From NCBI GenBank assembly GCA_028622995.1, contig JAJQJQ010000055.1, positions 1,054,001 through 1,118,000 on the forward strand: a stretch of DNA of 64,000 bases, given 5' to 3'. The first letter of the stretch is position 1; every line of letters starts with the position of its first letter. The stretch comes from Panagrolaimus kolymaensis (taxonomy: Eukaryota; Nematoda; Chromadorea; Rhabditida; Panagrolaimidae). The notes under the pieces are model-generated. The model ran no database searches, had not been told where the DNA came from, and saw nothing but the letters and a program-made list of their open reading frames with translations. The position numbers and the translations under genes were made by a program. Shown here piece by piece: positions 24,770 to 37,200 of the stretch.

Positions 24770-25446
24770 GTTGGTCAAAAATCAATGTTTAGCATATACA
24801 TGAAGATTAATGCTGGTCAAATTCGAATTCCTCATGGTCGAAAACTTATTAATCATAAGAGAATATAAAAATATAACGAAAGAATGAATTATGACGTAAT
24901 TTTGAATTAATTCAATAGTAAACCTTCATGTTGCTGTATCTCCATGAATATGGTAACAACTTGCCAATTTCTCTTGGATTTAGCCTAATTAAGCATCTGC
25001 GAAAACATTGGAGACTCTATCTCAGATAAAAAAATTTTTACCTGTGCCGGCCGTTTTAAAAAAATTGACAGAAATGGTTTTAAAATTAGATACTTTACCA
25101 AAAGGCCATCTTCAAAAAGGGTTTGGTGCTTAAAAAAGTAAATTAAAGAAAGTCAAAACATGCAGCATTTCATTAACAATAAAACAAAGCAAATTAATTA
25201 TCAAATTACAAAGATAATCATCATTTCAAAAATTCTCTTTTATTTCATGTCCACCTGTGTCTTGACACGTAAGCTTGTGTAAGGCCTTCTTCGCTCGCGC
25301 CAATGCTTTCACGCTTTTATTGTTTCTCAGAAAAAAATTTTCTTCATCATTTTGGTTTGGTTTTGTAAAATGCTGCTGCCAATAAATGGTACAACAACAA
25401 ATATTTTTATGCGTTTAATTTTGCGTGCGTTTGTATTACTAATACC
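24770..25446. other. Intergenic, AT-rich, possible decayed coding pieces
   Basis: Between the repeat block and the F-box/LRR-like gene. Short stretches look weakly protein-like but no frame is sustained. A less AT-rich patch at 25250-25310 lies about 150 bp before the next start codon and may be promoter sequence. Confidence 0.4.
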
Positions 25447-26396
25447 ATGTACAACAATATTTATCCAATGAATATTAACCAAAACTTTTCAGGTAATATC
25501 ATTGATTTCAAAAGTTTGTCGCTGAAAATGGTTGAAAAGCTGACATTCAATGTTTCAAATTTCCAATATCAAGATTTTCCATTTTCTGACAAGCTCATCA
25601 ACTACGTCAATCAAGAAGCTGATGCTGAAGTGAAACAAAAGTTGGATCGTTCCTGTAAGCATTTTTACAAAGAAGCTCCATATCTCATCATCGATTTTGT
25701 GGAATTTAACAAAGAAAAACAACGACTCGAAAATGAAGCTTATGGCGGATGCATCGACTTCGTGGATAATCAAGAAATTGAACGTTTCTTGGAGAAAGTG
25801 GACTTCATTTGGATTACAAAGAAATTGAATGTATCTTGTAGTCGTGAACTTGATGATCTTGATTTTGAATTTTTTGGTAAAATTTATCGATGTGATGCAA
25901 CTGAAGTTTCTATTTTCAATGGAATTTATTCATTCAATCATTTGAAAACGACGTTAACTAAATCTGGAAAAGTTGAATGGTTGGATTTGACGAATACTTC
26001 GATTGTTTCTGGTCCTGATGCATCTCCTGTACCTTTGGAAGATATTTTGAATTTGGTTCCTAATGCTCGAAAGATAGAGTAAATTTTTTGTTTTGTTTAT
26101 TGTAAACTATATTAATATTTTTCTTTAGGTTGGATTATTGTCACATTTCTCGTCGAACAATAACTAATATGCTTCAACTTCCATTAAAAAGCAAGATCAC
26201 TGAATTCAGTCTCAACAGCATCGATGGTCCACTTTGTCCCCATGTTTTCTTCAAGTTTGTTAAGGTAAACTTTCATTGTTTTATGTAATGTAAATATATT
26301 TTTTTTCTTTTTTAGAAATATGTCGATCCTGAAGCCAAAATCCATGTTAGTTTCAACTTTGAAAACTTTTGTCTGTATTTTTTTTGCTTGTTTTAA
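25447..26396 (+). CDS. Fast-evolving F-box/LRR-like nematode protein (unrecognised family)
   Basis: Exons 25447-26078, 26129-26264 and 26316-26396 join in phase (GA|G TTG; AAG|AAA), giving about 282 aa. The central part has LRR-like strands: KVEWLDLTNTSIVSGPDASP, PLEDILNLVPNARKIELDYC and KITEFSLNSIDGPLCPHVFF. This layout resembles the C-terminal half of nematode F-box proteins, but no clear F-box is visible at the N terminus (MYNNIYPMNINQNFSGNIID). A decayed homologue lies at 48190-48593 and continues beyond the point where this protein ends in a Phe/Cys-rich tail (NFCLYFFCLF). The last exon may therefore read into former intron. A donor-like CAT|GTTAGT near 26345 paired with AATAG|GATGTT near 26460 is an alternative 3' end. 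Confidence 0.6.
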
Positions 26397-26573
26397 TAAA
26401 CTGATATTTATTTAAGTTAATTTATTACCTTTCTCTCTCTCTGTATTCGTTGTAAATAGGATGTTAGCCATAACAAATATTCCTAGTGTTTGTTAGCTTT
26501 TACAGACTTGAAACGATGCAATATAATCAACAAATGCCACAAAGAAACACACAAAACAAATCAAATAAAAAGT

Positions 26574-27955
26574 TTATAGCAACATAAATACAAAATCAAG
26601 CAAACAAACAAAGAGAAAACAAACAAAACAAAAAACAGTTGCACGAAACTTGTTCAATTTTGAGTAAAATTCTGGATCAGTTAATTCAAAGAAAACGCAT
26701 GATTTGACAGCAATAAGTTGCTCTTGTTGTTTCTTCTTAGGTTTTACCACTTCGGAAGCAATTTTCTTTCCTGGTTGCGACTTTCCATCATCTTCTTTCT
26801 GCAAAGCAAAGAGTGGTTATAAACAAAGCAATAGAAAAAGGATAGCCTTACGTCGAATTTTTTCTTTTGAGTTAAGAAACTGAAGGTTTCTTTTTGGCCA
26901 GAAACTATAAAAGAGGAATGTTAGCTATATTAATCTTGAATAATTCATACCAAGTTTAGCACGAAGTTCAGCTGCAAAGTCTTCGTTCATTTCATAAAAA
27001 CGACGTTCATCGATGACTGCCTTGGTTTCAGTAAAGACAGGTTCATCTTCCTCTTTCTTTTCATCTTCATTTCCATCAAGATTTTGCTAAAAAAAGCAGC
27101 AGTTAATAAGAGATATAAAGCATCTTTAACAACACTAATAATAACAGAAACTATAGCTAGTAATCGTTTGTAAAACATACAGTCTTTTCATAGTTCTTCA
27201 TCCATTCAAGATGTTCACGATTTTCAGGATCGAATCTTTGAAATGGTCGCACACTTGATTTGGATATTTTTGATTCATGCCTTGCTCTCACATCTCGACC
27301 AACAACCATTGACAAAAGACGAAGCTGTCTTTCTTTTTCTTGTGCACGATCCATATCGGCGTCATCCTGAAAATGAATGGTAAAACAAAAGTAATAAACA
27401 TAATGGGTTCGTTAGAAAGTAAGAGCAACGATACAAGTAACAAGCATTGGAAAGATATTAGCTAATAGCACCATGAATCAAACAACTAACTTCTTTGTCG
27501 CTTTCTTCCATGAAAGTGTTGTCAAGTTGAAATCTGCTACCATAACCATATTTGCTTTCAAGTTGCATCAGTTTGCTTGAACCTTTACCAGTTATTCGAC
27601 CAGTTGCCATTAACGTATCAGGATCTTGCTTTTCTAAATCAGGTTCTTGATCATCGTCGTCATCGAACAAATTTCTCGAAGAAGTAAGTTTTGGCTTCTA
27701 AAATATGAATATATGAATAATAGCAGAAAATGTAAATGAAACTAACCTTTGCAACAACAACTTCTTCACCTTCAGAATCAGAATCAAACACAATACGTTT
27801 CTTATTATTTGCAGCATCAGGATTATCAATCGATTTTAAAGCATCAGATACAAGTTTTTGCTTCTGTTTTTGAAGTTCATGTTTCTCTCGAAGGCTTTGC
27901 AATCTTCTTTGCTGCGATGTTCGTATTTTGCAGATTTGAATTCAACGTCTACCAT
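26574..27955 (-). CDS. NOL8-like nucleolar protein, C-terminal type, with apparent frameshift
   Basis: Six exons: 27747-27955, 27491-27697, 27181-27366, 26951-27086, 26852-26904 and 26574-26798, about 338 aa if one base is allowed for. Blocks typical of the NOL8 C-terminal region appear in order: an acidic KKRIVFDSDSEGEE motif, KLMQLESKYGYGSRFQLDNT, RPFQRFDPENREHLEWM, VIDERRFYEMNEDFAAELRA and ETFSFL, then SCVFFELTD. NOL8 acts in nucleolar rRNA processing. The N-terminal RRM of animal NOL8 is not present: the ATG follows directly on a TTTTTAG acceptor. In exon 1 the ATG frame (MVDVEFKSAKYEHRSKED) and the downstream frame (QSLREKHELQKQKQKL) differ by one base at about 27899-27904. The C-terminal Phe/Cys/Leu run looks like read-through into 3' flank. 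Confidence 0.7.
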
Positions 27956-28242
27956 GGATGCTAAAAATGGATTTTTCAATAAGACAAAGTTAAAAGCAAA
28001 AAGAGAAGGAAGAAGCATTAAAAAAATGTAAGAAACACGCAAATTCATTAGTCAAAAAGGTTGGAGCAAATTTTTCTTGAAAAAAAGGCGCTAAAATTGT
28101 TCGTGCTAAGATTTTTTGCTTTGCTTGGATGCTTGCAAAAACTTTTTTTCATTCGTTTCATTCACAACAAAAGATTTTCCTAAGCAATCAGATTAGATTT
28201 TACGAACAAATTTGTTGAAGCAATATTATTATCGCAGAAATT

Positions 28243-30044
28243 ATGGAAAGTTATAATGATAATCATCGAACTCACGAACATAGCAGCAAAGAATATATGG
28301 ATATGAATGAAAAGTTCAAAAGTGAAGAAGTTTTGGAAATGGAAATGGAAGTGAATCGTGAATGCAAAGAAAAGACATCAACGTCATTTACAATAGAATT
28401 TTTGATTTTCAAGAAACTCAACGAGAAAGATCTGGCTGATACTCAATCGGTTATGAACTTCTTCAATAGTGATTCCAAAAGCTATACTGAACTTTTTCAT
28501 GCTCTCATTTGATTAGAAATTCATGTGCAGAATCTATGGGAAGAATCAACATCGAATTAATGCATGGTATAGAAGATAGCTTATGGATTTGAAAGAAAGA
28601 CTTCCTTTTGACGATTGTGATAAGGTATACATGTTATTTGCTATATTCTAACTCTTTGTTTTTTAGATGAACATTGGATTGTTGGATTCGATTATGGACA
28701 TGCTGGAGCTGAACATTCATCTATGGATAACATCAAAGCTGTTTATTGTAACATTGTTTTGACCATTTGTGTTTCAAGTAAACTTTTCTTATTCTAACCA
28801 TGTTTGTAGTGTACATACTAATATCTCCTTTTTTAGCTGTGATCGAGGACTACATATCTGTGATGTTCGACTGCCTGGTGATCAATTTGGATAGCAACTT
28901 TGTATTCATCAACACGTTTATTGGAAATTGTTTTCATCAATACCTATTCAATGGGGTGAAGCTAAAAATGTACTCGTCATGGAACATCTCGACTCTGAAC
29001 TAACTATGTCTTTTTATTTGAAACGTCTCTTTTGATTTATACAACAAAAGAATCCATGGATAACTGACATGAAGGCTGCTTTTTGTAACAATGTTTTGAT
29101 CATTTGTGTTTCAAGTAAACTTTTTTTATTCTAACCGTGTTGTAAATATTAATATCACCTTTTTTAGCTATGAACGACGACTTTCCTTTCGTGATACTCG
29201 ACAGTTGGATGATAAACTTGGATAGCAGCTATGTTGGTGTATTCGATCATGGACATGCTGGAGCTGAACGATCGTCTATGGATAACATCAAAGCTGCTTT
29301 GAACAACATTGTTTTGGTCATTTATGTTTCAAGTAAACTTTCTTTCTCCAACTATGGTGCACATACTAATATCTTCTTTTTTAGCCATGAACGACGACTT
29401 CGTATCAGAAATACTCGAAAACTTAATGATTAACTTGGATAGCAGCTTTGTATTCATCAACGCGTTTATTGGAAATGACACACGCATGGTTTCTTCTTTG
29501 TTAGCATATTTTGAACTTGAGAAATCACATACATGCTTGTCAAATCTTAAATACAACTCAATCGATCTGTTACTTATTCAATGGGGTAAAGCTAAAAATG
29601 TACTCATCATGGAACTTCTGGACTCTGAACTAGCTATGACTCCTTATTTGAAACGTCTTTTTGGATTTATTCGACAAAAGAAGTGCAATGGTATCAAAGA
29701 ATCGATCAAAAGGTTATGTGTATTTCTCGCAAAGCAGTAATAACATCAGACAGTTCATTACTTTCTCGTGGTTATCAAGGATCTCGTATGATGTCAATAT
29801 GTATGATTGTGAAGATGTTAATCCTGTTGCTATTACTCGTCTAAGCCATGCTAATATGTCAGAAGAGAATCATGGTGATGTTGTTGCTGTTTATGAACTC
29901 AACTTTGAAGCCTTTTTACAAACATTATCAACTGATTTAGAAGATGCTTACGTCAACGAAGAAAGGAATTCGTACAAAGCTTTTCATCAAATTGTCCTAG
30001 ATTGTTCTCGATGCTACTTTGCTGAAGCTGATTCACTCAAGTGA
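28243..30044 (+). pseudogene. Decayed, internally duplicated coding cluster of unknown family
   Basis: An initial open frame (28243-28512, 89 aa, acidic, from MESYNDNHRTHEHSSKEYMD) runs into a stop, and plausible coding sequence continues in other frames (KFMCRIYGKNQHRINAWYRR). Three segment types then recur in tandem: P (GHAGAEHSSMDNIKA) at about 28690, 29060 (partial) and 29250; Q (MINLDSSFVFINAFIG) at about 28836, 29165 and 29390; R (IQWGKAKNVLIMELLDSEL) at about 28950 and 29575. Intron-like GTAAAC...TTTTTTAG stretches separate P from Q. A final open frame at 29661-30044 contains ITRLSHANMSEENHGDVVAV. Stops and phase changes interrupt every model I tried. I recognise no domain. It could be one rearranged gene or several remnants. 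Confidence 0.45.
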
Positions 30045-30347
30045 TGGCAAATATTTCTTACTAGTTTTTAATTTGTTATTATTGTAACTGTTTGTTTATC
30101 TCTATTTTGTTTTGTATGTTTATAAAGGTTGTTTGATAGTCTCTTTTTATGTCTGATTATCGCTAAACATTGTGTGTAAGGTTTTTGACTCTATTTGATT
30201 GACTCATAAGTAGTGTTTTCCATTGATGATGTTAGCCGAAAATGATAGAAAACAGTTTTCAAACAATACTTTATGTAATAGAAAACAATACAAACACTCT
30301 TAACAAAACAAATAATAACTTTTACAATACACGATTAACAAAAATGA
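30045..30347. other. Intergenic, convergent
   Basis: About 300 bases between the decayed cluster (+) and the kinase stop (-). AT-rich, no coding signal. It may hold polyadenylation signals for either side. Confidence 0.5.
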
Positions 30348-31771
30348 TTATAACTTTACTTTTAATACGAATTTATCAAGAAGTTGAAGAAGTTCATCTG
30401 CATTGATTCTTAAAGATGGATCACTTTGAAGGCAACTCTGAAAACGAAAGTTATTAACTTAAAACTTAAAGGAAAAAAACATACATTGATAGCTTTCCTG
30501 TTTGTTCGTCCAATACATGTTTTCATTGCAGGTAATGCTGGTTTAAGTGGATAATCACTATTTTCAAGCCAAATATGATTCTTTACAAGTTCCAAATATT
30601 TTGAAGTATAACCAATGCGTTCTCCAATATTTGTTAAATAAGTTTGATCGCTATTGAACGGATAATTTCCAGTTGTAATGTAATAATAGATGCATCCCAA
30701 ACACCAAATATCAATTTTTTCGTTGTAAGGTTGACCAAGAATCATTTCGGGAGCTTTGATTGTTCCAAGCTAAAAACTTTGGAATATTGTAAATTGAAAA
30801 AAAGGTAATGATAAAGTAAAAAAGTAACTTACTCGTCTTGAAGTTGGATTCTTTGCAATTTCAGCGCTTGAACCAAAATCAGCAATTTTGATTTGATTCC
30901 CATTTACGACCAGTACATTTGAAGGTTTTAAATCACGGTGCATAAATCCAGATTGATTCAGATGAAAAATTCCTTCAGCCATTTGATAAGCCATTTGCCA
31001 AAATTTCAGCGAATACCTAATAGGTCCATTTTCTCTTATGTAATGATGAAGATCCCCATCGGCTAGCTCCATATATATAAGCAGGTTAAGGCTGGTTTCG
31101 CGATGATGAAGATATTGAATAATTCGCTTGCTATTCTTCATGCTTTTGAGAATATGAGCCTCCATTCGGGAACCTGGACCAAGTTCAGTTTGTTTTACAG
31201 CAATTTGATGGCCATTTATTGAATTTCGGTAAATTGCGACAGATCCATTTCCTCCTAAAAAAGTAACAAATTTATTTTAGTAATTTATGGAAAAACATTT
31301 TTCTAATTTTTGTAAACAATTTTGTAATAAAAACATAGGTAAATAAACGAAAAAAGGGAGGTTGTGCACAGCAGAATGAGGCGACAATAATAAATATTAG
31401 AAGCGATTTATTGCACAATTATTAACGTACAAAACAATCAAGAGAAGGAACGATAGAAGTAAATCAACAACGACAACAGAAATAGGAGAGCACCGAATAC
31501 TGCACAATCTTTCGTGCCAAGATGCAAGCGGACACAAACATATATTTGGGCAAAACAAGGTATTTTAACATTTTTTAAAATTCTTATCTAAGAAAACTTA
31601 ATTTTTTTTATTATTTTGTGGAACAAAATTATAGTATTTCAAAGAAAAAAGTATTATTTTAAAAGTTAATTTATAAAATTTTGAAAATAAAAAGAACTCA
31701 CCCATTCCAAGGAATTTTTCATAAACATAATCATTGTAGTTAAAGCTACCGAATGGAGTTGACGTCGTCAT
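30348..31771 (-). CDS. Compact protein kinase (catalytic domain only)
   Basis: Four exons, 31702-31771, 30833-31254, 30485-30769 and 30348-30437, give 288 aa, essentially a bare kinase domain. All catalytic landmarks are present: glycine loop GMGGNGSV (split by intron 1), AVK with Lys44, helix-C Glu55 (RMEAHIL), HRDLKPSN (Asp131, Asn136), DFG (149-151), KAPEMI, DIWCLGCI and the final Arg in DPSLRIN. The protein should be an active cytosolic Ser/Thr-type kinase (HRDLKPSN), but I cannot place it in a family. The region IIQYLHHRETSLNLLIYMEL and the small size recall nematode-expanded or TTK-like kinases. A TTTTCAG acceptor 6 bases before the ATG suggests spliced-leader addition. DNase II lies upstream on the same strand, 566 bp away. 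Confidence 0.88.
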
Positions 31772-32337
31772 GTTTACCTGAAAATTTCGTTTATTACTTC
31801 AAAATTAAATAAAAAAACACGAAATTTCACGAAAATGCACAGAAGAGAAAAAAATTTAAAACAGAGGAATACGGGACGAAGAAGTAAACTTAAAACAGAA
31901 GAAAGCAATTAAATAGAAGGAACGCGAAACAAAGGAAAATTCATTATCAGAAATGAGGGACATCTAAAATAAAATGTTTGAAGATTCAAACTCTGTAAAG
32001 ATCCAATGGTGGTCGAAGAAAGCCTCAAAAGAAAAAAGTACGCAAACAAAAAGCCCCGGAAAATAAAATACTGGACGAGGAAGCAAAAAAATGATATCCA
32101 TTTGCGGCACCCATAAAACTTTACATCGATATTTTATAAATTTTATCAACAACGAAAGTTGGAACCATGGATTGCACTCATCCATGATTATTACGATTTC
32201 TCAACCCATTTTTTGACAAAAATCTAAATTTTTTTTGTTGCATTTATTTTCTTAACCCAGGATGTAAATAAACTGTATTTGTCTGTGGTTACATTATAAA
32301 TTTTTTTTATGTATGAATAAGAAAAACTTGATTTATT
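31772..32337. other. Intergenic between kinase and DNase II
   Basis: Promoter side of the kinase and 3' flank of DNase II. An open frame on the minus strand (31964-32185) encodes MDECNPWFQLSLLIKFI and similar, with no splice context or known motif, and I do not call it. Otherwise A/T tracts. Confidence 0.45.
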
Positions 32338-34242
32338 TTAATTTTTTACAGAATAGTGGAAATAATTTGATTTTTTACATGGATAAAAGGTGTTTATTAG
32401 TTGACTAAAAACGGGGAAAACTGTAGCATCCAAGAAACACATTGTTCCACCTCCTCGATGAGTTTGTGAAAGCTAAAAAGTAAAAAGTAAAATAAAGTAT
32501 GGAATTTAACGAATTTTTAATTTTACCTGTCGATTAATATCCCCAATGCATTGGTATGGAAATGGATATCCACTGTCGGCATGGGCAATGGCAAACTTTG
32601 AGTGATCATCATAGGAAGTGAAATTAAGGAATGGCGTCACAATATTATGGGCATCATAAACCTTAAAAATTAAAAAGTTTTTTACTGAAACTTCTAATTT
32701 TTACTTTTTTGAGACTTACATTGTAAGGATTAGGTGGACGGCAAGTGGAATTAATATTATTTGCATAACTGCCATTTCTGTAAACGAAAATTTCAGAAAC
32801 TGAATTTTAAGTTTGAAAAAACTTACGTTCCATGCATCCATGATTGAACTAATAACCCAGTTGCAAGTTGTTGGGAAACAAAATCGTAATACAAATCTAA
32901 AATAAAAGCTTTTTAAGTTCAAATTTTTCTTATCAAAGATTTACCTTTGCCGAAGGATCCAGTTTTAGCAAAATGCCAAAATTGCTTCCCTCCAATACTT
33001 TTAAACGCTACCATACTAGTGTAAGGTGAATTAGTTTTATGGGTGTTATCAGCAATATTTTTTAAGGATGGAAAATCAGCTAGCATTGAAGCGGGAACAT
33101 TTCGAGTATATACAAATGGATAAGTAAAATACAATTGAGTGGCTGGAAAAAAATTAACCAAAATATTTTATATTTTTTGTTTTGTTTTTTACCGATGGAA
33201 TTTAAAGCCGAATAATCAAATGAAATGCAAATTCCCATTTGTCCATAATAAATTGCATTTGGAGGATAATCGTAAGTGGAATTGCTTGGAAATTTAGGAA
33301 TTGAATGAATCAACCAATATCCACCATTTTTATTAAACAATGCCACACCTTTTTGATGTCCTGAATCAGGGCTCCAAATGGTGCTATTTGGAAATTCATC
33401 ATTATATAAAATGTAAAAATTATCCTAAAACAAAGTCTCTTTCATTGATTGTTTTTTGATTTTTTGGGATTAAAAAATAGTTTTACAGCTGTGTTATCTT
33501 TCGATTCATAATATTGTTGAAGGGTATAATAAACAGCATGATTTGTTTCATTCATCAAAGTATTTGGATAAACCCATTTAATATTATTTGCATCCATGTA
33601 AATGAAATCTTTTCCGGAATAAACTAGGTCGTTGATATCATACATTCGAGGAAATTTGTAGAAAATATACCTAAAATAAATGAAATAAAAAACTAAGAAT
33701 AAATGGTTAGCTTTTTTAATTTTATTTTTGACACCTAAAAAATTTGTGGGTCTTAAACAGAGAAAAATGCTACTGTATTTTTTTAAACTCTAAGTAATTT
33801 GCTATTTTCTTGCTAGCAATTTACAAAAAAAAAGAAAATGAAGGAAAATTTGCTTTATATTCTAATTTATTTCTAATGAATAACCTCTAAATTAAGTACG
33901 CTGCATTAAATAAAAATGTAAAAATGTGGTGGGAGACTTTTTTTAAAAATATAAAACGATTGTGATTTTAGTCGTTACTTGGAGAAAAAACTAAATGGAT
34001 AAGCAGCAAAGGAAATGTTACTTAAAAAATTCCATTTTACCAACTTCAAAGTTTGCATTTGCTTTGTTTAGCTAATTTCGAAAATGCCCAAACCACTTTT
34101 TTTTGTTTAAACTTTAAACTTACCAATCCACAGGTTTATTATTCATGTCACGACAAGTAAATCCTGGTTCTCCATCACTATGGACCACGCTTAAACTGCC
34201 GAAAAAAACAATGATAACAATCAAATACGAAAAAAACATCAT
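32338..34242 (-). CDS. DNase II-type acid endonuclease (nuc-1/crn-6/crn-7 family)
   Basis: Secreted or lysosomal acid endonuclease that degrades DNA of engulfed or ingested cells without metal. Eight exons: 34124-34242, 33487-33670, 33424-33193, 33142-32945, 32896-32827, 32777-32720, 32661-32527 and 32472-32338, total 376 aa, the normal family size. A signal peptide ([20 protein letters not shown]) precedes the family start [19 protein letters not shown]. Both HxK active-site motifs are intact: GHQKG (His124, Lys126) followed by [13 protein letters not shown], and [10 protein letters not shown] (His307, Lys309). [10 protein letters not shown] and [20 protein letters not shown] are other family blocks, and [10 protein letters not shown] marks the C terminus. 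Which of the three C. elegans paralogues is the orthologue cannot be settled here. Confidence 0.93.
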
Positions 34243-37200
34243 GGTATCAAATTGAAGCAACTTTTATTCTATTCAAAAACCTTTAAAAATTGCAACTTTC
34301 ACCTAGAAAACAATTAACTTATTGACCATATGTTTATCGTCGTGGCTCAAATGATTATCATCATTTTTTTCTCGCGGTTTTTCTATGTAAAATAAATATT
34401 TAGGCGGAGGCCTTTTTTGCTTCTTTGCTTTGCCCAACTTATTTTTTTTTCTCTTATCTTATCTTTTTAGAAGAATATTTGTATCCGTCTTTTTCGTTCG
34501 TTTCTTTTTTTTATTTGATGTTTTATAGTCAGCATTTTTTTTCTCTCTTTTTTGGTTTCCAACAACCTTTTGTTGTTGTTGGTTGCTCTGGCTTTGGGGC
34601 CATTTTTACCCAGGTCAATGGTCGCAAGTGTAGTCTTTTTCTTTCAAAAAGCAAAAAATGCAAAAAGGAGAAAAGAAAGAAAATTAGGTACATTAAAAAA
34701 AACTAATTTCAATTTTACCTCACTATAAAAATTTTTTTATTCATTTCTTTTTTCGCGAGGAAAATATCTACCTTTTTTCGGCTCAATTTTTTTATTTCTT
34801 TGGTTTTTGAAAGCTGCAAAAGCCAAATACAAGTTTTCCGTTGCCTTTAGTTTTTTTAAAGCTGGTGTCAAAGTTTTTTTAGACTAAAAAAAAACAAGGA
34901 GAAAAAAACATTGATGATGGCAGAAGAATAAAAATAAAAAGACAACAGAGAGGAACGCTTTTAGCTTCTTTTTTTTATTGATGGCAGACGACGACAAACA
35001 CTTATTTTTTGCAAATTTTTTTTTTTGACGATGATGACGATGATTTTTTCGGACAGTGGACCAACTACTAACTAGTACTTACCGCTAAGGTTATTATTTC
35101 CTTTTCTTATTATTTTATTTTTTGGTTGTCATCGTCGTCATTTGTTTCCTTCGTTCGTTCATTCGTTGACGACGACGACAACAATCGCCGCCGATTTATA
35201 TATATTTTTTTGCCATTCTTTTTTCACCGCAAACAACCAACAACAGCAGACCTCCATTTATTTTTTCTTCTTTCAATCATTTCCTTCATTTTTTTTCTTC
35301 TTCTTCGTTTTCGCGTTGTCTTTTGTGTGCACACCTTTTTTTTGCATTTTACTTTGCTTTGCTGTGGCTGCTTGGTTGATGTGACTATAGATAGATAGAT
35401 GGTTGAATGGAAGATGGAAGGATAGTTTGTACAGGTTGAATGAATGAAAAATGTGTGCAGAGAGAAAAAATCACTCTCTTTTTATATTTTTTTGATGCGC
35501 GTGTTCAACACTTTTTTTAACTTTTATAATCAAATATATGTCAATTTAGTTTGTTGTTACTTTTTTGAATGGATTTGTCTTTTGAAAATTATCCTAAGCT
35601 CAAAATCTCTTTATTTTAATCCGCTCATATTTTTTTTGTTCATATTTTTCGAGATTGAAAAAATAAAAGGTCAAAAGAGTATTAAACAATTTTTTTATAT
35701 ATTTTATTTTCTTTAAAAGTCATAAAATCTTCTAATCTTTTTTCACTGATTATTTCCGTTTCTTCGTAGTTCCTTCTTGCCTATTTGCTTGCTTTCCCTA
35801 AAATAACCAATCCCATGAGAGATAGTTGTTTATTTTTTTCTTTTTAAAAAGGAGCAACATCATAACTAAATTTTTTTTCCACCACAAAAAAATATTTTAG
35901 CATTATGATGGCTTTACAAATTTTTTTCTCACACCATTACCAGCGAGAAAAAAATAAGAATTTCACTCCTCTTTATTTTTTTTATTTTTACAAATTCAAA
36001 AAAAGGATTTTCTCATAGTTTTCGGTGTTTTCATTATGCAACAAGCAAAAAGCTGCTTGCTGCAAACCGCAACAACAACAGTCATATGTCTTGCTTAATT
36101 ATCCTTTTTTCTTTCATTTTTCTTTTTCACTATCAAAAATAACCTTCCCTAAAGAGCAAAAACCCTGTAATTTTCTTTCCATTTTTTATGTTTGCGAGTG
36201 TTAAATATGTGGCACCATGGTGACATAGTCGCCATCATGCTATTTAAAAAGCGCGAAGCAACAGCTTTAGCATCATTCTTTTTTTCCATATAAATTTTTT
36301 TTAGGATTTTGTCTATTTTAGCAACTAAAAAAAAATAAAAAAAGAATGCAATTTACTCGTACGTTGTTGTCAATTTTTTTTCTAGCTTTTTAAAAGTTGC
36401 AACAAGAAATAAGCTGAAGAAATTTTTTTTGTCTGTTATGTGAAGTTTTTTTAGAGATAAAATGAGGCGATAGCAAAAAAAAAGAAAGAGATAGAGGCCC
36501 TGAAAAAAACAAAATAAAAATAGGAAGAAGCTAAAACAGGCTTTATGTCAAGTAAAAAATGATGTTTTGAGGGAAAAAATGCGATGAAGCGGATTTAAAA
36601 AAAAATTCTTTCATTAAACTGATCGTTGACATTGCTCCCCTTTTTTAAATACTTTATTTTTTCATGTTTGATTTTTCCGTCACTTCTTCCTTTTTTATTA
36701 TTCCCTCCATAAAAAAGGACAATAGAAAAATATAATTTTTTCTTTATCGCGTGAAAAAAATTATTTCATTTTTATTTTTTTGAATCAAACACAATTTTTT
36801 TTTGGTTAAGCATCCTCGTGGAAATAAAAAAAAAACAAAACTGCCAAAAAAAATATTTCCCCAAAACCAAAGAAGAAGAAGAATAAGAAGACGAGCAGCA
36901 ACAGCAACAGCAAAGCAAAAAAAGTTGTATATGTGTGTCGGTTTTTTTTCCGCGTCGTTTTGTCATTTTATTTTTTCTTTCTTCTCTTTCAATAATATAC
37001 TCTTTTTTTCTCTTTCGTTTAATGTCTTTTTTTTCTTCTTATTTAATGAAAGAGAGAAAAAAGGGAACTAAGGAACTCTCCATTCCATTCCATTATCATC
37101 ATCATCAACATCAAAAAAAAATATAGCAAATATATTATTTCTTTGTGTCTTTGATTTCTCTCTTTTTTTAGAGCTATGCTGATTGGAAAAGTGAATTATT

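Noticed and set aside
31964..32185. 73-codon minus-strand open frame between kinase and DNase II
   Set aside because: Not linked in phase to either gene, hydrophobic composition without a known motif, and no acceptor or donor at its ends.
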